Translations under genes and position numbers: made by a program
Part shown: piece by piece, positions 23,425 through 33,576 of the stretch
Layout of the letters: every line of letters starts with the position of its first letter
How positions within the stretch are numbered: the first letter of the stretch is position 1
NCBI RefSeq assembly: GCF_000002425.4
Contig: NC_037275.1
Location: 12,693,715 to 12,757,714 of the forward strand
From: Physcomitrium patens
Taxonomy: Eukaryota; Streptophyta; Bryopsida; Funariales; Funariaceae
DNA length: 64,000 nucleotides
Direction: 5' to 3'
Notes under the pieces: generated by a model
Databases searched by the model: none
What the model was told of the DNA's origin: nothing
What the model saw: only the letters and a program-made list of their open reading frames with translations

Positions 23425-25781
23425 CTAAAATCCTTAAATCCTTCAACAATCTTTGGCAATGGTTTCTCCCTCAACCTATCTCGATTCCATTCATGGTTAG
23501 GAGGTACTGTTAGAAATTGTACAGCTTTCCTCCCATCTTCGCTCCGTACCCTTGCATAAGCAGAACCATTGTCAAGTACCTTTGTTTCCATCCGTGTTGC
23601 CGTGATATAAGGTTGTCCTAAAATCAACGGATAAGACGTTGTATCTTGGATGAAGAAATGTTGCTCCGTCGCAACATCCCCAATCCGAATTTTGACATCT
23701 GGACAAGCTTCATATAATTTGTCTCGTGTGTTATTAGTTGCTCGTATTGCCCATCTTTGTTCCATATCAATTGGCTATTTTTGCTTCTTATAAAGATCTT
23801 TAGACATGAGATTTATTTTAGAACCATGGTCCACCAAGGCAACTATTGGTTCTTCTATATCTCCTACCTTCACCAATACCTCAGTAGTTGCCCTTGCCCA
23901 ATGCTTTCGAGTATAATGGCTCAAAGTTTCCATTTCCTTGTCACTAGAATCTTCGAAACGTACTCGCTGATTATACCCATTCTTTTCATTTGTTGGTTGC
24001 TTGTAACCAATATCAACCTCTTCTTCATCTCTACATATTCTTGCATCAATAGCATGATTCATTCCAGTTTCGCTCATTAATTGCCTCTTTCGGTTAATGC
24101 TGTCAATGATAACATCATGAAACTCCTTCTTTGCAATTCCCAAGACTTCTTTTAATGTGAATTCCACCTTAGCATTTAATATACGTTCTTCCAACACCCC
24201 TTTCAAATTTGTTGCCGCTTCAATGTCAGAAAGTAGCTTATAAGCAATTGATTTGCCCTTATCTTTTGTCTCCGTTGTTTTTTCTCCCAATGATGCTGAG
24301 GTATCCTTTACAGGCAATTCTTGTGAAGTTGCCTTCCGAGCCTTGTCTCCTCGAGTTTGCCTCTTAAAAGAATTTCCTTCTCTAGTATCATCAAAATTTT
24401 CTCATCTTTTTTCTTCCATCAAAGCTTCATGTTGGCTCTTAGCAATATATGCATGAACTGAAAGAGACTCAACAGGATCCTCCCAACCTGTTCTTCCTCG
24501 TATTGTAGCTGCAGTTCTCAATAACGCTTCTCGAGGTAATTTCCCTTCTTGCATTGTAGAAACGGCAGAAGCCCAAAACTCACTAGTTTCCGTACTTCCA
24601 CCAATTTCATCATCTACTCTAGCACCATAACTTGCACTTTCTTGTACTACTGTTTCATGCTTTTTTAAGTAATCTTGAATCAATGCTCTCATTCCTCCCT
24701 TGCCAAAATTGGTTTGAAGAAGATCCTCCCTATCTTTCAATGCTATCTTTCCATCTTTCCAACAAATAATTCCCTGCCATATCATATTATTAAATTCATT
24801 GCAAACTTTTCTAGTGTGTGAAGCATCATCACACCAAATGCATCTTTGTACATATCCTTGTTTTGAAACATTCTTCGAATTGTTTATAGAAGTATTCTCT
24901 TCAAGTCTTGCCAATTTGATTTGAAGATCTCGCATTCCTCGTATAATTTCTTCCATACCCATATTTGCTTTCTTTGACAAGGATGTCGAAGGTTGAACTT
25001 TAGGCATTGTCGGTGGTGTTGTACGTACTGGAGTTTTGGGTGCTTGTACTATTTTCGGAATATTGCTCCTATCCTTCCTCCTTTCTTTTTTTGTAAGCAA
25101 CCCCACCGCATCTTCAACGTTCTTCCACTTCGTTGTCAATCCTTCATCTTCTTCTTTGTCTTCAAGAAGGGGTTCTAATTTCTCTTGCAATTCTCCATCA
25201 GCAGCTTGAAGAAATAGATCAACTTTGTTCGGCTCCAATGTCAATTTTTCTACCTTCGATAATTGAGAGTACTGCCTCTCAAATTCCCTTAGTAGCTCTG
25301 TTGCTTGCAAATTCTTATTGGGCCGTTCAATCCATCCTAGAAACAGCTTCTTAGTAACGCGATCAGCATCTTCCAAGAAATATTCGTCTTTCAATGCATG
25401 TGAAAAATCCTCCCATGAATTCCCACAACGATCCGTAATCGATGTAATGTGGTTCCTTATCTCCGATATCGTGGGAAGTCCAAATAGTGCAATCATTTTC
25501 TTCTCAGAAACCCGATTTAATTCCATTTCACGAACATAACATCTTAAATATCTTCAAATATTCCTCCCATCAAATTGATCAATTTTATTGACCACTGCTT
25601 GCAATGCTTTGGTTGCCAAAGCTTCCTTTCAATCATTGCTTAGCTGTTGCTGCATTGACAATGAGAAGGCTTGAAACAAACTAGCAATAGACGGATCCAT
25701 GTGCATACCTTGTCCTTTAGAAGACTCCCCACCAGAAACTTCTCCCAAAAATCCTTCAAAATTTTTATTTTCGTTTTCCAT
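23409..25781 (-). pseudogene. Gypsy-B1 gag-protease
   Basis: The frame runs 791 codons from ATG 25781 to TAA 23411-23409 without indels, exactly as long as in B3. Two stops spoil it, both TGA: one near 25630 (NDRKEA region) and one near 25553 (NISRYLR region). From 25526 the gag is open to 24402, with a canonical zinc knuckle near 24820 (CIWCDDASHTRKVC, C-x2-C-x4-H-x4-C). A further stop near 24402 interrupts the linker. The protease has the box LVDHGSKINLMS near 23800, with His where most retropepsins have Ser/Thr, and later LILGQPYITATR. At the gag-protease junction this copy reads sense codons (AAC CGA AAG AGG CAA), whereas B2 and B3 have stops there. Confidence 0.82.
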
Positions 25782-25830
25782 AAAAATAAAGATAAAATCA
25801 ACCGAAATCTAATACCTTCCACCTCAAGCT

Positions 25831-25848
25831 TTCACGTCGGGTTCACCA
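25831..25848 (-). other. Gypsy-B1 primer-binding site
   Basis: On the sense strand TGGTGAACCCGACGTGAA lies 4 nt inside the 5' LTR, starting with TGG as expected for pairing to a tRNA 3' CCA end. The same sequence is next to the 5' LTR in B3 and, with one change (AATCC for AACCC), in B2. I do not assign the tRNA from memory. Confidence 0.7.
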
Positions 25849-25852
25849 CTTA

Positions 25853-27186
25853 TGTTGTTTTATGTGCTTTCCTGCTCGAGAACGCGCCGGACGTCTGGCT
25901 GTAGAAGGTAGTATGGAGATTCGCCGATAGTCAAGCAGTCTATCAGTTTTTGACTGCTGGAATATAAACGACTGCAACAATGTACCATAAATCTATACGG
26001 ATGCTCTTCGACTGCTTGTCGAAGTCTTTTTTTTGCCCCAGCCGATAGGTCTCTAGACGTTACAGAGAACCCCGAACAACCCAAACTGTTAATCTTCAAT
26101 ACCTCTTTGTACTTACGATCTTGTATCCACTCACTATTCTGTTAGATTAACCCAATAAATTTCATTCACTCCGCATACTCAATCCTATAGACACCCCTTT
26201 AATCCTTCAATCACAGACGTAACTCGATTTTACAAAACAGTCAAGAGTATTCAAACCCACTTCATTTAAAAATCCCGATTCACCATTACAACACTGACTT
26301 CAGCAGCGATTGCCTCAGTCTTTCCAAAACTCTATGAAGAAGAAAAATCCAAATTCTATGTCTTTCCTTCCCCGACCCGAAGCATGAAGCTCCTCTCTCT
26401 AATTCCCTTGATCTTCAAAAAACCTCCAATGAAACCGAACTGGTAACCTTGCAAAAGCTTGAAAACTCGCTCCCCCCCGATTCCCCGAAAGAAAAAAACC
26501 TCCCCCGTCAAAATTATATCCCCCCTAACCTTATCCTCTGAATTTCTTCAATCTTCCGTCTTAGATCCGGAATTGGCTCCCACCTCAAGCTTGGATCCGA
26601 AATTGGCTCTCGCCGTCAAGCTTTCTCCTCCGTTTTTACCTTTAAGAAATCCATTTACCGAAAACAACGTTCCCTGAAACGACATAGAGAACAGGACAGC
26701 TTGAAACAGAATCGAACCCCGTAATCGGTACCACATTGAGTCGCCCGACCAATTCAGGTCCTATATTGGGAAAGATGCCCATAGTAACCTGGATGTTCCC
26801 GTAATTGGGTCAAATTGGTCCTCACGTCAGATTGGCTAAGACCCGTAGTAAGACCTGGATTTCCCGTAATTAGACCACATTGGGTTGACCGGCCAATTCA
26901 GGTCTCATATTGGATAAGAGGACCCGGATTGGATTATCGAAATTGGATCCAATTGGCTCCTCGAACCCGTCGTGTGAATTGGTCCTTCTCTTCCTGCTGA
27001 CTCCCGTTATTGGAATCGAACGGAGCATTTCAGTATTCCCCGGCTGACTGTAACGGAGTGACTGAACCTGACCACTCAGTATTTGTACTGGAGTTGGTCG
27101 ATGCTCCCAATATTCGAGGTAACTGAATATTAATAAAATTCCCCTTTCTTTTTATTTTCACTATATAGTCGTGTTACAACACGACA
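25853..27186 (-). repeat. Gypsy-B1 5' LTR
   Basis: 1334 bp. It begins (on the + strand) TGTTGTTTTATGTGC where other copies have TGTCGTATTACGTGC, and ends CACGACA. As the 5' LTR on the - strand it would carry the element's promoter. Confidence 0.92.
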
Positions 27187-27197
27187 ACGCTAAGGAG

Positions 27198-27661
27198 ATG
27201 GAGAATCAACAACCAATGGATTCGACTCAAGAGCCTTCATTTGCTAACCTACCGGATGAGATATTATGATTGTCACAACCTTCAAGATGACACAATCGAG
27301 ATGAAGATCTTCAAGAACGACATGTTCTTCCTCGAATAGATGGCGAGATACAACGTGTTTGGTATCACGACCTTAGAAGGGACTTCCAATATTTGGTGAT
27401 TTTACTAGAGGTAGGAACAACTCCTGATGGTATTCCAAATATTTTATTCGAAGGAAGTTATAAAAAGCCTCAACAACAACAAATAACTGGGTGGTCTTCC
27501 CGCCCTGGTATAGGACGGTATCGATGGTTGAGAGGCCCTATCAATCATCTTTGAAGAGAACAAAGATCAGAGTATGTGGCGAATACAATTCGTCGCATCA
27601 TAGATTTTCTCAACATATGAAGACCGCTCCTCATAGAACTCATTCCTAGAAGGAGAGGTAA
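27198..27661 (+). pseudogene. Degenerate extra reading frame of Gypsy-A between pol and the 3' LTR
   Basis: From ATG 27198 one frame stays open for about 155 codons up to the LTR, except for four TGA codons at 27267, 27288, 27552 and 27618. All four could have been CGA, and no frameshift is seen. The product would be hydrophilic and Arg/Gln-rich, with short stretches such as RVWYHDLRRDFQYLVILLEV and a GIGRYRWLRGP segment. I recognise no domain. Its place, after the chromodomain and before the polypurine tract, is where some gypsy elements carry env-like or other accessory frames. I see no signal peptide or membrane segment that would argue for env. Confidence 0.5.
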
Positions 27662-28220
27662 TGTCATGGACATACTCATATAAACTAGTAATTATATATA
27701 TAAATAAGTTGAAGTAAGTAAAAGTAGATAAAAGTAAGTTAATTCTATAGTATTTGATATGGAAGCTTTCTAGAAGCTTCATAGATATTGCTTTGACTTC
27801 ATAGGTATCTTTAATTGACTTTTTGAATTAGAAACGTGGTCAACAAGTTGGCCATGTGCCACTCATGTTGTTAGCTTGAAGATCAAGCTAATTATGTGGC
27901 CGAGACATAGAAAAATTTGCCTTGTAAGTCAAGGCAAGTGTCTTACAAAGTCAACACATATTGGAGGTCCTATAGAACGTCGCTACATAGCCCCTTGTTA
28001 GATAGTATATATAGAGACAAGAGTGAAGCCTTCTTCATTCTTATCAACTCCTTTCTTATTTCCAGTCTAGTTTCAAGAGTCGTCATGTTTTCTAGTCTTT
28101 GGCAACAGCCATTCTAGTTCAATATATTATCACCTTTGAGTAATTTCTAAGTATTTTTGAGTGACACAAGAGTATATTGAGATTATCTTTTTTTGGAGTT
28201 CATGTCCTTGATAGTTGTCA
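27662..28220 (+). repeat. Gypsy-A 3' LTR with preceding polypurine tract
   Basis: 559 bp, starting TGTCATGGACATAC and ending near TAGTTGTCA. The purine run AGAAGGAGAGG at 27648-27658 lies just upstream and fits a polypurine tract that primes plus-strand DNA synthesis. Substitutions and small indels relative to the 5' LTR show that the insertion is not recent. Confidence 0.83.
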
Positions 28221-28259
28221 AGGTACCTTTGTTTTCACCTCTTTTATTTTATTTTACTA

Positions 28260-28620
28260 TTATCTTCACAGAGACTTTTAATCTCCACATTTCACTTTTT
28301 GGCTAATAAATTTTAACTTTTAAGTTTTAATCTTTAATATTTTTACTTAACTTTTAACTTTAAGTTTTAATTTTAACTTTTAATTTTAAGTTTTAATTTT
28401 AATTTTTAAACTTAACTTTTAATTTTAACTCTTAAACTTAATCTTTAATTTTAACTTTTCAACTTAACCTTTTAATTTTAACATTTAGCTTAATCTTTTA
28501 ATTTCAAATTTTAACTGAATTTTTTTAATTTAACTTTTAATTTTAAATTTTATTTTAACTTTTTAACTTTATTTTTAATTTTAATTTTTAATTCAAACTT
28601 AAGTTTTTATTTTTATAGTC
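28260..28620. repeat. Low-complexity TTTTAACTTTTAAGTTTTAA repeat
   Basis: About 350 bp made almost entirely of degenerate units such as TTTTAACT, TTTTAATT and TTTTAAGT. It begins within about 40 bp of the end of the Gypsy-A 3' LTR and ends where the Helitron remnant should continue. Confidence 0.85.
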
Positions 28621-28799
28621 AATTAATAGTAACCACTTAGTTAATTATTTTTACTATGTTTACATAGTAAATTTCATTTAATATTTTATTTTATATTTGT
28701 AACCATTACTTAGAAGGCATTAATTTGAATTGAACTACAAACATCCACATTTAAATTAACTCAACAATTTCACAATTGGAAGTCCTTCCATTCCACCCC

Positions 28800-31700
28800 T
28801 TGAACATGTTGTGTGGCATCAATTTAATGAGTGGTGAATTTGGAGCTTACATTTTCCTCCAAGAATTCTTGTTTTAAGAACTTGATTCATTAGTCATGTA
28901 ATTACCAATTGGATTCCATTGTAAAGTCCTTAGCAAGGAACAATATTTTTTAATAGTATCATTAGAGTCTCAATCTTAAGACAAAGCCTTGATTTGGACA
29001 TTTCAAATGGATTAAGCAACTTGATGAATTTGACTGGATAAACACTATTATTATTGATACTATCTTCAACAATAATTTTATCAATGCTTAGATATTCTTA
29101 TTCTTTTTTAGAAAATATCGCCATAATCTTCTCATTAGCATCTTCTACATCATCATTCTATGCAGATTACATGATTCTATCTCTATAGAAGACATCATTT
29201 GCTACATTGTCTTTTATCACCCTTAAATAAATAACATCCAATAAGGATATTAATTATTGATTAACAATTATGTGATCAAGAAATATAACTACATTATTGA
29301 GCAATAAGTTTGTATTATTTTCAATCAAAAAAGTGAAAGATAGGAATATTAATCAATAATAATGTAACCATAAAGAATTCAAATACACCACTATTTATAT
29401 ATACAACATGTGTGTGCATTCTATACATGAAGAAGCTAATTAGCAAACTCAATATCTGCTTGAAGTGCTCTTGAATTCAACCTCATGTTTTCTTTTAATA
29501 TATGGATTTTTATTTCAGGCCAAAATATTGAAGTTCAAAAAGATGTTGCTATAATTTTTTCTCGAGTTCTTTTCATAATTACAGGCAATATTTGGTAAAA
29601 ATTTCCACCAAAAACTATTATAGCTCTTCCAAATGGGCAATCAATATTCCAAATGTCTCTAAAAGAATGATCAATTGCCTCAAGATAATAACAACGTTGC
29701 ATTAGAAGTTCATCCCAAATAATAAGCAAATTTTTGCAAATATATTCAGCATGGTCGAAATTCTTAATAATCAAATAAAAAGAGTCCTTACAATCTAATA
29801 GAATCTTGAATATGGAATGGGCGGTTCTTCTTTATTCAAGTAGAAATGTGGTAATGCTTGATGATAAAACACATATGACAATCTTTTACATCAATCAAAC
29901 TTTAGTTTTCAAAATGTTGTAGATAAATGTCTTATCAATTCTTGCATGTACATTTAAAAAAAACATGTGTCCATGTTCTTCCATTATAGAGGCCACAATA
30001 TCATCATATGCATCTTTTTGTTTAAGATTCAATTGTAGAACATAGTGCTTTAAATTAACTTCTAATTGTTAAATGTCTTATGCTCTTTTTTTAGTAATAA
30101 ATTGATTTCTATTAACTATTGCATTCCAATTGTTTCTTGGTAATGGCATTAGAAGAGATTATACAAGCATATTGTCAAAGTTTTACAAAATCTTATTTAG
30201 TAAGAAAAATCCAAAATCTTTAATTTGTTCTTCTATTGGATTGTTAATTCTATTTTTTTTTTAGAAACAGGCATTGAAATCATCTAAGATGTTTTTTTTA
30301 AATCTTTTTCATATGTTTAATAGATTTAGCAAATTTTTGTGCAATAGCAAAATAGCCAATAATGCCTTTAAGTGAAATCTACTTTGTATTCTTGATGCCT
30401 CTCCCAAAAATTGTTGCCACTTTCTATCATCTTCAAGCAAATATAAAGCTACATATGCATTTTTAAATGTTGAATGGAAAATTCCATGAATAGTCTTTAA
30501 ATGCTCAAATGATTGTGGATCTTTAACGTGGATTAATAAAAGCCTCAAATAATATCTTTTTGCCATTCCTGGATATAATCTTCCAATAGCAAATCTATGT
30601 TTTTTTAATATCTATATCCTTCTTGTCTTCTGCCAAATAAAATGTTGTGAAAACTATTGGTGTGAATATTGCCTTGCCACTGCAATTGCTGCATACATTT
30701 CAAAAAATGAAGTTAATGTTGTCTTTTTTCTTTCAACATGTTCTAAAATTGTAACTACCTCATCATTTGGATCATACACTACTTGATGCATTCTTAGAAG
30801 ATGAATGGCAAAACAAATAACATTTGGTATTTCTTCATGGATTTGCATGCAAAAAAATCTCCAAGCAACCTCTGAAGTTCTAATGTATCAAGCATCCAAA
30901 TATTCTTTGATTTCATCTTGTTGGTTTTCAAATTGTATTGAAATGTGATTATGGCCCTTGTAAATGTATTTGTAGATATACTTAATAACACAAATAGATG
31001 CACATACCTCAACATTAATATAATAATTGTACTTTTGAGATAGTTTTGAATAAAATAGAATAACATCCCTGTTATCAACAACCATTCTTTGAACTTTAAA
31101 CATTCTTCTATTATTTCTTCATTGATATTGAGGATATTCATTGGCATCTATTGCTATTTCTTCCACAAATATCTTTCAATATCTCTTTATACAACAACTG
31201 TCTTCCATGCAAGTTGCTTGAGAATTTTGCATTCTACATGGATCATATACCATGTATTGTAGAATAACTTCAAATAGCTTTTGATCATTGTCTTTATCTA
31301 GAAACTTTGCAGAAACTATACGATCCACATTTCCAATGCATCTAATCTTGCTTTCTCTATCTAAAAAAATCAAGATATGCATATAAAGTAGACCTCGCTT
31401 TTGAAATTCAATGGTATAAATATGAGCAATAATATGACCAAAGACAACTTTTTTCTTTATATCTTCTAGTACGTCTCTTGAGCTTAAATATACAAGTAAC
31501 CAAATCTTGTCAGTTATTTGCTTATTGTCCTTGAAGTAATTCATTTTGGATTTCAGACCATCTTGGATTTGCTAACATTGTTATAAAAATTTCAAGATAG
31601 TGATAAAACCTTGTAATTGCCATAGAATCTTGAAGTATTTCTATCATATGTCTTGCACTTTTAATATGTGTTGATGGAAGTAAGATCTTGTGTCCTAAAT

Positions 31701-33060
31701 TATTTAATTCATATTGTTCTTCTTCATGCATAATACTTTGATGAATTACAAAAGCATCCACTAATCCTTGATATAAATCAGCACTTAAATTTCTTTAATT
31801 ATAACGTAGATATTGCAAACATGATTACTCAATTGCTACTCATTTATCAACTATAAATTCTTATAATAGCTTTTTTTCATGTAAAATTGTAGAATACTTA
31901 ATAAGCCTTAAAAAAATTGATAAGTAAAATAATCCATTTGTGTAAGAATATTTCTTTTCAAATCTTCTTATCCACCAATTTTTCTTTTTTCAATAATATC
32001 TATTATTAAATTTTATGTCCTTAAGTTGAAATGCCATCCAATGATTCTATATAAAAAAAAAATAGAACATAGTCAAGGGGCAAATAAATTGAATGAGCCT
32101 CATGAATCCTTTCTAATAGTCCATTACTATGTATATAAATAATAATATCGCAAAGTACATTATACTCCAATCCATCTTCAAGCAATATAATAGAAATATT
32201 TTTAAAAATAATAAGAAGATTATATCATTGTCTATTGCTTTCATTCATAAAGTGCAAAGAAACAACAAGATTTATTTCCACTACTCCTTCATTCCATGTT
32301 TGAGATAGTATTTCATATATCTGTCTATATAATCCAATAAAAGGATTATTCTCCCTCAAAATTTCTTCAATTTTTTACATAGTTTGACTCAACAAACTAT
32401 GGTTATGTTTTATTCTTCTATCTTATATAAATGATGCATTGTAGACATAAAGCTATGCATAAGTTGGGTCATTACCTTCTTCCAATACAATGCTCCTACT
32501 AAATGGTATAACTCTTTATTTATTCTAAAATTGTGTAGAGCATTTCTTTGAAGCATAGTTTGATCAATATTTGCACCTAAGGACGTAAATGCATATGTAA
32601 TATTATACTAATAGATATTTTCTTGAAAATCTTTTGCTCTTACATCCTCGTCCTCAAATAAGTGACTCAAAATTTAAGGCAGAGAAAGTAGAAATGGTAG
32701 AAAAACTTTTCCTTGATAACAACATTGTCCAAATAATAACAACTTCCTTGGCAATCTGGCTAAATGTTCATCAAATCAATGTAATGAGCTAAAATGAAGA
32801 CACAAAATATTCATCCTTCCTAAATTATGTATAGATTCAATACTTGTAGCTATATCAGCTTCTCTTTGTGTTCTTTCATATTTCTTATGTTGTTGTTGAG
32901 CAATTATTTTCTAATTCATTATTAAAGCTAGACCATTTATAATGGCATGGGTGGCTTCAACACTTGTAATTATTTTAGCTTCTCTTTGTGCCCTCTCATG
33001 TTCCTTATGCTATCATTTAGCAATTGTTCTTTGATTCATTATTAAAGTTGGACTATTCAC
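28800..33060 (-). pseudogene. Decayed Helitron Rep/helicase gene
   Basis: Read on the - strand, stop-broken fragments follow the order of a RepHel protein. The N-terminal region is at 32770-31800 (CCYQGKVFLP, AFTSLGANID). The Helitron-like N domain is at 31761-31176 (HKILLPSTHI, AHIYTIEFQKRGLLYMHILI). KYIYKYIYKGHNH is at about 30975. IHLLRMHQVVYDPNDE is near 30780 and KRYYLRLLLIHVKDP near 30540. Pif1-type helicase follows at 29774-29535 (IIWDELLMQ, FGRAIIVFGGNFYQILPVI), with later helicase motifs to about 28830 (GLYNGIQLVIT). The rolling-circle HUH motif reads YMH, so the first His is lost. The helicase C-terminus is missing next to the TTTTAACT repeat. No 5' TC or 3' CTRR-hairpin end was identified. 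Confidence 0.8.
32835..33058 (-). repeat. Tandem duplication (period 120 bp) in the Helitron N-terminal region
   Basis: CTTGTA(G/A)...AGCTTCTCTTTGTG and GATTCATTATTAAAG-type blocks occur twice, 120 bp apart (32843 and 32963), with moderate divergence. 120 bp is a multiple of three, so the duplication would have kept the frame on the - strand. Confidence 0.7.
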
Positions 33061-33099
33061 AAAGATAAGGATTCCACCACACAATTGGGATAAGCTTAT

Positions 33100-33576
33100 T
33101 GTCAAAAACATGAATCTCAAAGAAAGACAATCCTCAATACACTCTTGTGTCATTAAAGAGAACTAGAAAGTCATTCAAAAGGTGATCTAATATCAAACTA
33201 GAATGGCTATTGCCAAAAACAAAAAAACTAGAAAGTCTTGAAACAAGACTAAGCACTAAAAAGACATTGATAAAAGTAAAAAAAACTTCATTCTTGCCTT
33301 CTTATATACTCTCTAACTAGGAACTATGTAGCGATGTCCTATAGGACCTTTAAAACAAATTGCCTTTACTAGCCACATGTCTTAACTTGCAAGGCAAGTT
33401 ATCTATATATATACTACATAGTTAGCTTATTTCATAAGCTATTATATAGAGTTAATTTGTTCTACAAGCTATTTATAATATTAAGAAATATTAGAATAGC
33501 ATATAGAAATTATTACAAATATATCTATAAGAATTAAAAATTAGCCTAATAAAGCTTCTAAAGGTTTTTCATGACA
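33100..33576 (-). repeat. Solo-LTR-like relative of the Gypsy-A LTR
   Basis: In reverse orientation it shows TGTCATG at one end and TTGACA at the other, and shares blocks with the Gypsy-A LTR (GCCATTCTAGTT, GGTCCTATAGGAC, ACATCGCTACATAG). It is shorter (477 bp) and strongly diverged, so it is an older or sister family. No flanking direct repeat is visible. Confidence 0.7.

Larger units (their letters stand above)
18537..27186 (-). mobile_element. Gypsy-B1: full-length LTR retrotransposon inserted in Gypsy-A
   Basis: 8650 bp with two 1334-bp LTRs and coding on the - strand in the order gag-protease, then reverse transcriptase-RNase H-integrase, hence Ty3/gypsy. It is flanked by ACGC at 18533-18536 and 27187-27190, a 4-bp target duplication; removing B1 and one ACGC rejoins Gypsy-A cleanly. 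The LTR ends are TGTCGT...ACGACA. The two LTRs differ by scattered substitutions (a few percent by eye). Internal stops make this copy inactive, though no coding indel is apparent. Confidence 0.93.
13118..28220 (+). mobile_element. Gypsy-A: decayed chromovirus-type LTR retrotransposon, split by Gypsy-B1
   Basis: A Ty3/gypsy element with LTRs at 13118-13678 and 27662-28220 and coding order gag, protease, reverse transcriptase, RNase H, integrase, chromodomain on the + strand. Gypsy-B1 and its duplicated 4 bp account for 18537-27190, so the element itself is about 6.4 kb. Stops and frame breaks run through all domains, so it is inactive. A degenerate extra reading frame lies between the chromodomain and the 3' LTR. 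No target-site duplication is visible at the outer ends, and I did not recognise a primer-binding site. The chromodomain is known in chromoviruses to steer integration to chromatin marks. Confidence 0.9.

Noticed and set aside
25860-26099. 79-codon frame in the Gypsy-B LTR (also at 55258-55497) as a conserved gene
   Set aside because: It is similar between copies because the LTRs are recent relatives. It is not preserved in the B2 LTR and lies in LTR sequence with no known coding role.
13118-28220. Gypsy-A and Gypsy-B1 as one large element
   Set aside because: They have different LTRs, opposite orientation and different pol lineages, and ACGC is duplicated around B1, which shows nesting.
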